Assembly (NCBI GenBank): GCA_001311545.1
Contig: BBBL01000059.1
Location: 1 to 8,077 of the forward strand
Length of the DNA: 8,077 nucleotides
Reading direction: 5' to 3'
DNA from: Thermus kawarayensis JCM 12314
GTDB lineage: Bacteria > Deinococcota > Deinococci > Deinococcales > Thermaceae
The position numbers and the translations under genes are program-made. The notes beneath the pieces are model-generated. The model saw only the letters and a program-made list of their open reading frames with translations, did not search any database and had not been told where the DNA came from. Of the stretch, positions 1 to 7,321 are shown in pieces (within the stretch, counting starts at the first letter, position 1; the number at the start of each line of letters is the position of its first letter).

Positions 1-249
1 GAAGGCGAGGAGGCCGAGCGCCCCGGAGGCCCCACCCAAAAGGGCGAAGGGGAGGTCCCGCCCTTTGAGCGCTTCCCCGAAGGCCAGGGCCAGGAGGAGG
101 AAGAGGAGGAGACCGATGCCGGAAACCCAGAGGACCACCGCCTGGGCGTGGGCCCGGCGGGAGGCCATGCCGCCGCCGAAGTCCCCGGCCCCCCAGGTGA
201 GGGCGGAGAGGAGGCCGAAGCCTAGGGTGAGAAAGAGGCTTGCGTCCAT
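1..249 (-). CDS. EamA/DMT-type membrane transporter, N-terminal fragment
   Basis: The ATG at 249-247 opens an 83-codon frame that stays open to the left edge, so the gene is cut there and most of it is outside the window. The visible protein is strongly hydrophobic, with likely membrane segments at about residues 4-20, 36-57 and 67-83. The early stretch LLSALTWGAGDFGGG resembles the first helix of EamA-domain proteins of the drug/metabolite transporter superfamily. Those are inner-membrane exporters with ten helices and about 290 residues, and the substrate cannot be predicted. The start lies 57 bases past the rpoD stop, on the same strand, behind a hairpin at 263-288. No good Shine-Dalgarno sequence precedes it, so a different start or an own promoter is possible. 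This piece shows no frame breaks. Confidence 0.72.
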   Translation of the reverse strand, partial: MDASLFLTLGFGLLSALTWGAGDFGGGMASRRAHAQAVVLWVSGIGLLLFLLLALAFGEALKGRDLPFALLGGASGALGLLAF

Positions 250-262
250 GGGCCTAAAGGAG

Positions 263-288
263 CGCCCGCCCCGGGCCCGGAGCGGGCG
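263..288 (-). terminator. Possible rpoD terminator hairpin
   Basis: A 7-bp inverted repeat (CGCCCGC at 263-269, GCGGGCG at 282-288) continues inward, after one C-A mismatch, with 3 more pairs around a four-base loop. It lies 17 bases past the rpoD stop on the minus strand. The bases that follow are CTCCTTTA, a weak T tract, so this is a plausible but imperfect intrinsic terminator. It could instead attenuate read-through into the transporter gene. Confidence 0.45.
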
Positions 289-305
289 GCAGGTCCGCGG
301 AAGGC

Positions 306-1671
306 CTAGTCCAGGAAGTCCCGGAGCTTCCGGGTGCGGGACTCGTGGTACTTGAGCTTGCGGAGGGCCTTGTTCTCAATCTGGCGGATCCTCTCCCGGG
401 TCACGCCGAAGTAGGCCCCCACCTCCTCCAGGGTGTGCTCCCGCCCGTCAATAAGCCTTTCCGGAGCTTCAGGACCATGGCCTCCCGCTCGGAGAGCTTG
501 GAGAGGGCCTTTTCCAGCTCCTCGGCCAGAAGGCTCTGGGAGGCGGCCTCCACGGGGGAGGGCAGGTTCTCGTCGGGGATGAAGTCCCCGTAGAAGCTGT
601 CCTTTTCGTCGCCGATGGGGGTTTCCAGGGAAACGGGCTCCTGGGCGATCTTGAGGGTTTCCTCCACCCGCTTGGCGTCCCAGCCCGGCCCCATGGCCTC
701 GGCGATCTCCTCGTAGGTGGGCTCCCGGCCCAGCTCCTGCTGGAGCTGCCGCGCGGTGCGGGCGAGCTTGTTGATGGTCTCCACCATGTGCACCGGGATG
801 CGGATGGTGCGGGCTTGGTCGGCGATGGCCCGGTTGATGGCCTGCCGGATCCACCAGGTGGCGTAGGTGGAGAACTTGAAGCGCCGCTTGTACTCAAACT
901 TCTCCACGGCCCGGATGAGGCCCTGGTTACCCTCCTGGATTAGATCCAGGAAGGAGAGCCCCCGGCCGGTGTACTTCTTGGCGATGGAAACCACCAGGCG
1001 GAGGTTGGCCTCTATGAGGTGCTGCCTTGCGGCCTCCCCCTCCCGGGCGATGTGCAGGTAGCGCTTGAGCTCCTTGGGGAGGCTCTTGAGCTTCTGGTCC
1101 ACCTCCTCTAGGACCTTGGGGTCCGCTTTCTCCTTGGTCAGCCCCGAAGGGGCTACCTTGAGGCCCGGGATTTGCTGGATGCGCGCCGTGCCCAGGATCT
1201 TGGCCCGCACCGCCTCCCGGATGAGGTCGGCGTCCAGCCCCGTGGCCTCGGAGAGCTTCTTGATGGCCTCCATGCCCTCCTCCACCTTCCTGGCCAGCTC
1301 AATCTCCTCCTCCAGGGTAAGGAGGGGCACCTGGCCGATCTCGTGCAGGTACTGGCGCACGGGGTCGGAGGTGGACACCTTGGGGAGGGCCAGCTCCTCC
1401 TCTTCCTCAAAGAGCTCCTCCCCCTCGCCCGCGAGGAGGTCGTCCGCCTCCAGGTCTAGGGGCTCCTCCAGGGCCAGGTCCCCTTCGGCTTCCAAAAGCT
1501 CGGGGTCAGGCTCGGGGAGGTCGGCGAGGTCCGCCTCCGCGAGCCCCTTCCCCAAGAAAGGGTCCGGCGCTCGAGGGGTTCTTCCGACAGGGAAGGGGCG
1601 GACGAGGCGGAAAGCTCCGCCACGGGCTCCGGGGTCTTGGCCAGGGTCTTGGTCTTTTTCTTGGCCTTCAA
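306..1671 (-). CDS. rpoD: Primary (housekeeping) RNA polymerase sigma factor SigA/RpoD, two frame breaks as sequenced
   Basis: This is the group 1 sigma-70 factor that directs RNA polymerase to housekeeping promoters. After two single-base repairs it has 455 residues; from memory, T. thermophilus SigA has about 423. In order: a basic start (MKAKKKTK) and an acidic tail (residues 46-95), region 1.2 (about 100-133), region 2 (215-290, with the melting motif [20 protein letters not shown]), region 3 (291-370), and region 4 with the -35-binding helix-turn-helix (about 415-440, [18 protein letters not shown]). Breaks: one base missing near 455, inside RKGLIDGREH, and one near 1564, where the N-terminal frame joins the acidic region. 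The TTG start at 1671 overlaps the rsmC stop (TTGA) and has AAGGAGG at 1688-1682. The longer N-terminus and an extra stretch at about 172-182 are the main differences from T. thermophilus. Identity is certain; the exact N-terminus is less so. Confidence 0.95.
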
Positions 1672-2808
1672 GGCTCTCCTCCCTCCTTCGTCGCGAAAAG
1701 CACCTTGTACTCCCTCGCCGGGGTCGGCGAAGCGATCCTTAGGGTCTTGCAGTTGCCGAAGCGCGCCTCCAACAGGGGCTCGTACTTGAGAAAGGGGTTG
1801 GCCACCAGAAAAAACCCACCGCCCGGCTTTAACCGGGCCGCCGCCGCTTCCACGAAGGCCTGGGCCACATCCAGGATGACCGCACCCCCCACGTGAAAGG
1901 GGGGTTCGTCACTATGATGTCAAACCGCGCCCCTTCCGTCAAGGCCTCGTCCACGTCCGAGTGGAGGACCCGGGCCTTAAGCCGTTCACCTTAAGGCTCT
2001 CCTCCAAGGAGAGCACCGAGGCCCAGTCGTCCTCCACCGCCGTGACCTCCCCTCCCAGGTGGGCGAGGGGCAGGGTGAGGGCCCCATAGCCCGCACCCAG
2101 GTCCAGGACGCTCCTTCCCCCGAGGTCCCCGGCCTCCCCCTTCAGGCCTCCAGGAGGAGGAGGGAGGCGGGGTCCACCTTGCCCGCCGAGAAGACCCCGG
2201 GGAGGTGGCGAAAGGTGAACTCCCGGCCCAGAAGGCGGGCCTTAAAGGTGTGCCAGAGGGGAGGGAGGGGCGGGGCTTCCTTCTCCTTCTCCAGGAGGGC
2301 CACCCGGTAGGGGCCCTCCCGCCGCACCACCTCCCCGTAGCCGAGGAGACGGCGGGCCTCCTTGAAGTAACGCTCGAACCCCTTGTTCTTGTCCCCCGCC
2401 AGGTAGGCCCGGCCCCCCATCCTTAGGGCGCGGGCAGCGGCCACGAGGCTGGCCTCCACGTAGCGGCTTCCCCGCCCCGCGGGGAGGGCCAGGACCACCA
2501 GGTCGTAGGCGCCCTCCTCGGCTTCCCAGGGAAGGGCCAGGCGGGCCTCGAGGCCGCTTGCCAGGAGGCAGCGGAGGGCCGCCCGGGAGGTCTCCAGGCG
2601 CTCCACCTCCATGGCGCCTTCTAGGGGGAGGCTCCCCCAGCCACCCCGGGGTTGAGGTCCAGGGCCCGCTTTCCGAAGGGGGCCACGCTCTTCTGGAGGA
2701 GCTCGTACACCGGGTCCCGAAAGCCTCGAGCCCCCGGCTTCACGTAAAGCACCCCCCGGGCCGGGGCAGGGGGGTGAGGCGGTGGTACTCCGCTAGGGTC
2801 AGGCCCAC
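1668..2808 (-). CDS. rsmC: 16S rRNA (guanine-N2) methyltransferase RsmC, five frame breaks as sequenced
   Basis: RsmC uses S-adenosylmethionine to methylate the 2-amino group of a 16S rRNA guanine (G1207 in E. coli numbering). The repaired protein has 381 residues and closely follows the Thermus RsmC sequence I remember (TTHA0533). The N-terminal half (about 1-205) is the degenerate methyltransferase-like domain. The catalytic half has the SAM-binding loop VLDLGAGYG (residues 235-243) and the catalytic motif NPPF (303-306). Five single bases are missing, near 2757 (C run), 2642, 2146, 1981 and 1895. The GTG start at 2808 is chosen because an in-frame TGA lies just upstream and it aligns with the known N-terminus ([13 protein letters not shown]). 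The gene is divergent from ask and overlaps rpoD downstream. Confidence 0.92.
1672..1688 (-). promoter_or_regulatory. Ribosome binding site of rpoD inside the rsmC 3' end
   Basis: On the minus strand AAGGAGG (1688-1682) lies 10 bases before the TTG start, and a second AGGAG (1680-1676) lies 4 bases before it. Both fall inside the last codons of rsmC, and the rsmC stop (TGA 1670-1668) overlaps the TTG. This supports the TTG start and suggests translational coupling. I see no separate rpoD promoter. Confidence 0.7.
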
Positions 2809-2816
2809 GTCCTTTC

Positions 2817-2845
2817 AGGATACGGGGCTTGGGGAGGAAGGGCAA
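2817..2845 (-). promoter_or_regulatory. Predicted rsmC-rpoD promoter
   Basis: On the minus strand, TTGCCC (2845-2840, 4 of 6 matches to TTGACA) and TATCCT (2822-2817, 4 of 6 to TATAAT) are 17 bases apart. Transcription would begin close to 2810, only a base or two before the GTG at 2808, giving a nearly leaderless message. This is a visual match only. Confidence 0.5.
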
Positions 2846-2857
2846 ATGTGCTAATAT
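2829..2857 (+). promoter_or_regulatory. Predicted ask promoter
   Basis: TTGGGG (2829-2834) and TAATAT (2852-2857, 4 of 6 to TATAAT) are 17 bases apart, and TG at 2849-2850 gives an extended -10 (TGC-TAATAT). This is the most AT-rich patch in the intergenic region. The start would be near 2864, giving a leader of about 33 bases. It overlaps the divergent rsmC promoter. Confidence 0.5.
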
Positions 2858-2868
2858 TCCCTTTCAAA

Positions 2869-2891
2869 CCGCCCTTGGGCGGGGAAGGAGG
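2869..2891 (+). promoter_or_regulatory. ask leader hairpin and ribosome binding site
   Basis: CCGCC (2869-2873), the tetraloop CTTG and GGCGG (2878-2882) form a short stable stem. It ends 2 bases before a full AAGGAGG Shine-Dalgarno sequence (2885-2891), which is 5 bases from the GTG start of ask. The stem leaves the ribosome site free, so it may stabilise the 5' end; a regulatory role is not shown. Confidence 0.5.
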
Positions 2892-2896
2892 GAAGC

Positions 2897-4110
2897 GTGG
2901 CCCTGGTGGTTCAGAAGTACGGCGGCACCTCGGTGGGGGATCTGGAAAGGATCCACAAGGTGGCCCAGCGCATCGCCACTACCGGGAGAAGGGGCATCGG
3001 CTGGCGGTGGTGGTCTCGGCCATGGGCCACACCACCGACGAGCTCATCGCCTTGGCCAAGCGGGTGAACCCGAGACCGCCCTTCCGCGAGCTGGACCTCC
3101 TCACCACCACCGGGGAGCAGGTGTCCGTGGCCCTCCTTTCCATGCAGCTTTGGGCCATGGGCATCCCGGCCAGGGGGTTCGTTCAGCACCAGATCGGCAT
3201 CACCACCGACGGCCGCTACGGGGACGCCCGCATCCTGGAGGTGGACCCGAGGCGCATCCGGGAGGCCCTGGACCAAGGCTTCGTGGCGGTGATCGCCGGT
3301 TTCATGGGGACCACGAGGGAGGGGGAGATCACCACCTTGGGCCGGGGGGGATCGGACACCACCGCCGTGGCCGTGGCCGCCGCCCTGGGGGCCAAGGAGT
3401 GCGAGATCTACACGGACACCGAAGGAGTCTACACCACGGACCCCCACCTCATCCCCGAGGCGAGGAAGCTTTCGGTCATCGGCTACGACCAAATGCTGGA
3501 GATGGCCGCCCTGGGGGCCAGGGTCCTCCACCCCCGGGCGGTCTACTACGCCAAACGCTACGGGGTGGTCCTTCACGTGCGCAGCAGCTTCTCCTACAAC
3601 CCCGGTACCCTGGTGAAGGAGGTAGCTATGGAAATGGGCAAGACGGTGACGGGGGCGGCCCTGGACCTGGACCACGCCCAGATCGGCCTCATCGGCATTC
3701 CGGACCAGCCGGGCATCGCCGCCAAGGTCTTCCAGGCCTTGGCCGAGCGGGGCATCGCCGTGGACATGATCATCCAGGGCGTGCCGGGCCACGACCCCTC
3801 CAGCAGCAGATGGCCTTCACGGTGAAGAAGGACTTTGCCCAGGAGGCCCTGGAGGCCCTAGAGCGTCCTCTCCGAGATCGGGGGAGAGGCCATCTTGAGG
3901 CCTGACATCGCCAAGGTGTCCATCGTGGGGGTGGGCCTGGCCTCGGCCCCGGAGATCCCGGCCAGGATGTTCCAGGCGGTGGCCTCCGTGGGGGCCAACA
4001 TCGAGATGATCGCCACCAGCGAGGTGCGCATCTCGGTGATCATTCCCGAGCGGTACGCCGAGGCCGCCTTGAGGGCCGTCCACCAGGCCTTTGAGCTGGA
4101 CAGGCCCTGA
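2897..4110 (+). CDS. ask: Aspartokinase, alpha subunit (full length), frame breaks as sequenced
   Basis: This enzyme phosphorylates L-aspartate with ATP to 4-phospho-aspartate, the first step toward threonine, methionine and related amino acids. In Thermus, lysine is made by the alpha-aminoadipate route, so the demand here is mainly threonine and methionine. Repaired length is 405 residues, as remembered for T. flavus/T. thermophilus. The kinase domain holds KYGGTSVG (7-14), TTTGEQVS (about 70-77), GRGGSDTTA and YTDTEGVYTTDP. Two ACT-type regulatory domains cover about residues 265-405 and normally bind threonine. Breaks: one base missing near 2977 (inside RIAHYREKG), one near 3803 (HDPSRQQM), and two bases near 3864 (EPVLSEIGG; one extra base would also restore the frame). 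The GTG start has a strong Shine-Dalgarno. The stop overlaps the next gene as TGATG. Confidence 0.95.
3616..3623 (+). promoter_or_regulatory. Internal ribosome binding site for the aspartokinase beta subunit
   Basis: AAGGAGGT, a perfect Shine-Dalgarno sequence, lies within the ask coding region 4 bases before an in-frame ATG at 3628. In the protein it encodes part of VKEVAMEM. Its strength and spacing support internal initiation. Confidence 0.8.
3628..4110 (+). CDS. ask: Aspartokinase beta subunit, internal in-frame start
   Basis: An internal ATG at codon 245 of ask, read in the same frame as the alpha subunit, would yield the C-terminal regulatory part alone: two ACT domains, 161 residues after repair. 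In T. flavus, and in Bacillus and Corynebacterium, aspartokinase is an alpha2beta2 enzyme whose beta chain is made from such an internal start; 161 residues is the length I recall for T. flavus beta. The beta chain has no kinase motifs and is expected to help form the effector-binding ACT interface. It shares the breaks near 3803 and 3864. The sequence shows the start signal; production of the protein is inferred from the family. Confidence 0.8.
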
Positions 4111-4578
4111 TGGAGCGGGTCTTTCTCTCCTGGGAGGACCTCCTCGGCCTGGTGCGCCGCCTGGCCCTGGCCCTGGAGGGGGAGGAGTTTGACCTCCTTC
4201 TGGGCATTGCCCGGGGCGGCCTGATCCCCACCGCCCTTCTGGCCCAGGCCCTTTCCGTGCGGGAGATTCTCACGCGGCGGTGATGTTCTACGAGGAGGAG
4301 GCCACCCTGCCCGAGCCCGTCTTCCTGCAGTTCCCCCCGGACCCCCTGCTTTTCGGCAAGCGGGTCTTGGTGGTGGACGACGTATGGGACTCGGGGCGCA
4401 CGGCCTTCGCCGTGAAGGCCGGGTGCGCCAGGCAGGAGGGGTTCCCCGGGTGGCCACCCTCCACTTCAAGCCGGGGCGGAACCGGGTGCCGGACCGCCCC
4501 GACTTCTACGCCCAGGAAACCGAAGCCTGGGTGGTCTACCCTTGGGCCCCGGAGGTCTGGTGGCTCCGGCCTAGATGA
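4110..4578 (+). CDS. Purine-type phosphoribosyltransferase, two frame breaks as sequenced
   Basis: A type I phosphoribosyltransferase that would join a base, probably hypoxanthine, guanine or xanthine, to PRPP in nucleobase salvage. The repaired protein has 156 residues. It shows the family loop [14 protein letters not shown] (32-45) and the PRPP-binding motif [14 protein letters not shown] (86-99) with the acidic pair D90-D91. The ending YPWAPEVWW resembles small prokaryotic hypoxanthine/xanthine phosphoribosyltransferases. One base is missing near 4273 and one near 4420. The ATG at 4110 overlaps the ask stop (TGATG), so it is probably translated from the ask message. Its end overlaps the end of mdh by 8 bases. 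The base specificity cannot be read from the sequence. Confidence 0.85.
4549..4569. terminator. Hairpin at the convergent ends of the phosphoribosyltransferase and mdh genes
   Basis: CCGGAG (4549-4554) and CTCCGG (4564-4569) form a perfect 6-bp stem with a 9-base loop. It sits in the last codons of the phosphoribosyltransferase gene and 1 base past the mdh stop on the other strand. Neither strand shows a T tract, so termination here, possibly in both directions, is only a suggestion. Confidence 0.3.
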
Positions 4579-5554
4579 GCCCCAGGGCCTTCACCTGCTC
4601 CATCTCGTCCAGGAGTTCCTGGGCGGTGATCTCCATGCGCTTCCGGGCGAAGGCGTTCACCTCGAGGCCCTCCACGATCTGGTACCTTCCGCCCCTGGCG
4701 GTCACGGGGAAGGAGTAGACGATCCCCTCGGGGATGCCGTACTCCCCCTGGGAGGGCACGGCCATGGAGACCCAGTCCCCCTCGGGGGTGCCCAGGGCCC
4801 AGTCGCGGATGTGCTCAATGGCGGCGTTGGCGGCGCTGGCGGCGCTGCTGGCCCCCCGGGCCTGGATGATGGCCGCCCCCCTCCCGGCCACGGTGGGGAT
4901 GAACTCCTTCTCGTACCACTCCATGTCCACCAGCTCCAGGGCGGGCTTCCCATCTACCTCGGCGTGGAAGAGGTCGGGGAACATGGTGGAGGAGTGGTTG
5001 CCCCAGACCGCCACCTTGCGGATGCGGTCCACGGGGACCCCGGTCTTCTTGGAGAGCTGGGCCTTGGCCCGGTTATGGTCCAGGCGGGTCATGGCGGTGA
5101 AGTTCCTCGGGTCAAGGCCCGGGGCGTTTTTGTAGGCGATGAGGGCGTTGGTGTTGGCGGGGTTGCCCACCACCAGCACCTTCACCTCCTTCTTGGCCAC
5201 CTCGGCCAAGGCCCGGCCCTGCTCGGTGAAGATCCTACCGTTCATCTCCAGGAGGTCCCGCCGCTCCATGCCCGCCTTCCTGGGAGCGGCCCCCACCAAA
5301 AGGGCGTAGTCGGCGTCCTTGAAGGCCACCTTGGGGTCGTCGCTGGCCTCTATCCCGGCCAGGAGGGGGAAGGCGCAGTCCTCCAGCTCCATGATGACCC
5401 CCTCCAGGGCTCTCATGGCCTGGGGGATCTCCAGGAGCTTCAGGACCACGGGCTGGTCCTTGCCCAGCATCTCCCCCGCGGCGATGCGGAAGAGGAGGCT
5501 GTAGCCGATCTGGCCTGCGGCGCCGGTCACCGCCACGCGAACAGGGCTTTTCAT
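4571..5554 (-). CDS. mdh: Malate dehydrogenase (NAD-dependent)
   Basis: This enzyme interconverts malate and oxaloacetate with NAD in the TCA cycle and supplies oxaloacetate, the precursor of aspartate. The frame is intact at 327 residues, the length of the Thermus enzyme, to which it is very similar. The nucleotide-binding loop is GAAGQIG (11-17), with the NAD-selecting acidic residue E42 in LLEIPQAM. The substrate arginines are in [11 protein letters not shown] (R92, R98) and near R162. The catalytic pair is D159 (TRLDHNRAK) and H187 (WGNHSS). The ATG start is preceded at 6 bases by GGAGG (5565-5561). It lies 41 bases after the dnaG stop on the same strand and ends 8 bases inside the convergent phosphoribosyltransferase gene. 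It is the only full-length gene in the window without a frame break. Confidence 0.98.
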   Translation of the reverse strand: MKSPVRVAVTGAAGQIGYSLLFRIAAGEMLGKDQPVVLKLLEIPQAMRALEGVIMELEDCAFPLLAGIEASDDPKVAFKDADYALLVGAAPRKAGMERRDLLEMNGRIFTEQGRALAEVAKKEVKVLVVGNPANTNALIAYKNAPGLDPRNFTAMTRLDHNRAKAQLSKKTGVPVDRIRKVAVWGNHSSTMFPDLFHAEVDGKPALELVDMEWYEKEFIPTVAGRGAAIIQARGASSAASAANAAIEHIRDWALGTPEGDWVSMAVPSQGEYGIPEGIVYSFPVTARGGRYQIVEGLEVNAFARKRMEITAQELLDEMEQVKALGLI

Positions 5555-5560
5555 CCTCTA

Positions 5561-5592
5561 CCTCCCTTGGGCCTACGCCAGGGGGCATTTTA
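5561..5592 (-). promoter_or_regulatory. Possible mdh promoter -10 and ribosome binding site
   Basis: In the short dnaG-mdh gap, TAAAAT (5592-5587, 5 of 6 matches to TATAAT) stands out in GC-rich DNA. It would start a transcript with a leader of about 25 bases. No convincing -35 is seen 16-18 bases upstream, and GGGG/CCCC flank the box. The Shine-Dalgarno AGGGAGG (5567-5561) is clear. mdh may have its own promoter as well as dnaG read-through. Confidence 0.4.
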
Positions 5593-5595
5593 CCC

Positions 5596-7321
5596 CTAGA
5601 GGCCCCGGTAGATGCGCCTTTCCGCCTCTATGGCCTGGTCCAGCTCCTGAATCTCCCGCAAAAGCTCCAAGCTGGGGCTTTGCCGCAGGAGCTCCTTCAG
5701 CTTGGCCCGCCTCTCCAGGTAGTAGGCCTCCCGCAGGCGGGCCAGGGCCTTGTTCATCACCTCGGGGAGGCGGGCCTCCTCCACCTCGGGGGTCATCATG
5801 AGCCGCTCAAAGAGGATGCCCCCGGCTTCCTTACGGCTTAGAACCTGGCGCAGGTAGTCTTTGCGGGGCTCTTTTCGGGCGAGCTCTAGGAACTCCGCCA
5901 GGGGGGAGCCTTCCGGAGGCCAGACATGGTCGGCCACGTAAAGCACCCAGTTGGAAGGCGCTCCTGGGGGAGGGAGAGGAGGAGGGCGATGACGTCCAGC
6001 TCCAGGAGGAGGGCGCGGTTTCTGGGCTCGGCCTTGGGGGGTGGGGGCGGGGAAGGCTTGCCCCGGCGGCGGCTTAGGAGGTACTCGTTGAGTTCCTTGG
6101 GGGAGAGGCCCAGGCGCTCTACACCAGGGCCTTGAGCCTTTCCGCCACGGGGTCAAAGGGCTCGGGGGAGAGCATCCTGGGGGTGAGGGTCTCCAGAACC
6201 TTCCGCTTGTGCTCGGGGCGGGAAAGGTCCCGGCCCCTCACCGCCTCCTGGAAGCGGAACTCCACCTCGGGGAGGGCCTCCTCCAGGGCCCTTTGGAAAA
6301 GGGCGGGGCCCTCGGGGTGGAGGAGGAGCTCCCCGGGGTCCTTGGCGGGGAGGCGCACGGCGTAGAAGAGGAACTGCCGGGCCATCTCCAGGTCCAGGCT
6401 CTGCAGGGTGGCCTTCTGCCCGGCCTCGTCGGCGTCGAAGGCCAGGTAGACCTCCCGCACCTCCTGGGCCTTGAGGAGCCGGGCCTGTTCCTCGGAAAGC
6501 CCCGAGCCCAAGACGGCCACGGTCTCGGGGAAGCCCATCTGGTGGAGGGCGATGGCGTCAAAAAGCCCCTCCACCACGATGGCCCGACCCTCACGCAGGC
6601 GGGTTTTGGCCTCGGGGTAGGCGAAGAGCACCTCCCGCTTGCGGAAGAGGGGGGTTTCCGGGGAGTTCAGGTACTTGGGAAGCTCTTCCCCCAGGGCCCT
6701 TCCCGTGAAGGCCACAATGCGCCCCAGGTGGTCCTTGATGGGAAAGGTGATGCGGTGGCGGAAGCGGTCAAAGAAGCGCCCTTCCCGTTCCGCCAGCACC
6801 CCCGCCTTCAGGCCCTCCTCCGGGCTCACCCCGTGGCGGGCGAGGTAGGTGAGGAGGCCCTCCGCCTTGGGGGGGGCGTAGCCCAGGCCGAAGTGGGACA
6901 GGCTTTCCGGGCTTAGGCCCCGGCTTTGCAGATAGGCCTGGGCCTCCCTGGAGGCCTCGAGGCCTTCCCGGAAGTAGGCCTGGGCCAGCTGGAGGACCTC
7001 TAGAAGCTCCTTGCGGGCCTTAGGGCTTCCCCGCCTTGGGAGCTCCACCCCGGCCTCCTCCGCCAGGCGCTCCAGGGCGGCCTGGAAGTCCAGGCCCTCT
7101 ATCCGTTCCACAAAGGCGATGAGGTCGCCCCCGGCCTTGCAGCCGAAGCAGTGGAAGAGGCCCTTCTCCTCGTCCACGTAGAAGGAGGGGGTCTTTTCCT
7201 GGTGGAAGGGGCAAAGCCCCTTCCAGCGCCCGCGGCCCGCCGGCTTGAGGGCCACGTAGCGGGAAACCACCTCCTTCAGGGAGAGGCGGCGCTTGATGGC
7301 CTCTATGGCCTCCCCGTCCAT
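5596..7321 (-). CDS. dnaG: DNA primase DnaG, two frame breaks as sequenced
   Basis: DnaG makes the RNA primers for lagging-strand replication at the fork, working with the replicative helicase. The repaired protein has 575 residues, typical of the family. The CHC2 zinc ribbon is C37, H40, C58, C61 (CPFHQEKTPSF and HCFGCKAGGD). The basic motif RFRHRITFPI is at 187-196. The TOPRIM catalytic fold has E251 in VVEGLFD and D296/D298 in FDADEAG. A proline-rich linker at about 420-430 leads to an alpha-helical C-terminal helicase-binding region. One base is missing near 6119 (LVYERLGLSP) and one near 5952 (LPxNWVLYVADHV). The ATG start has GGAGG at 7331-7327, 5 bases upstream. It overlaps the preceding TPR-like gene by 19 bases and is followed by mdh after a short gap. 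Confidence 0.94.

Noticed and set aside
1065..1742. A Ser/Arg-rich open frame on the plus strand over rpoD
   Set aside because: Shadow of the rpoD acidic region: serine runs are the complement of Glu and Leu codons.
1668..2808. rsmC as a true pseudogene because it holds five breaks
   Set aside because: Substitutions are conservative and catalytic motifs intact; the breaks are of the same single-base type seen in essential genes here.
2911..3792. A 293-codon open frame on the minus strand over ask
   Set aside because: Antisense shadow of the aspartokinase gene; the His/Gly/Val-rich composition matches no family I recognise.
2829..3905. A long plus-strand frame rich in Gly, Arg and Pro
   Set aside because: Off-frame reading of ask; only a short part (about 3804-3864) is the true frame, between two deletions.
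4280..5599. A 439-codon open frame on the plus strand over mdh
   Set aside because: Most of it is antisense to the intact mdh gene; composition is Gly/His/Leu-rich as expected from complementing GC3-biased codons. Only its first part (to about 4420) is real, as part of the phosphoribosyltransferase gene.
7020..7300. Continuation of the TPR-like gene across the start of dnaG as a fusion
   Set aside because: That reading is off-frame Gly/Arg/Pro-rich sequence over the dnaG zinc-ribbon region; the correct TPR frame stops at 7303.
306..7321. Programmed frameshifting or transcriptional slippage at the breaks
   Set aside because: Known Thermus slippage (dnaX) uses long A runs. The breaks here are at short G/C runs, always lose bases in the same sense, and occur in too many unrelated genes.
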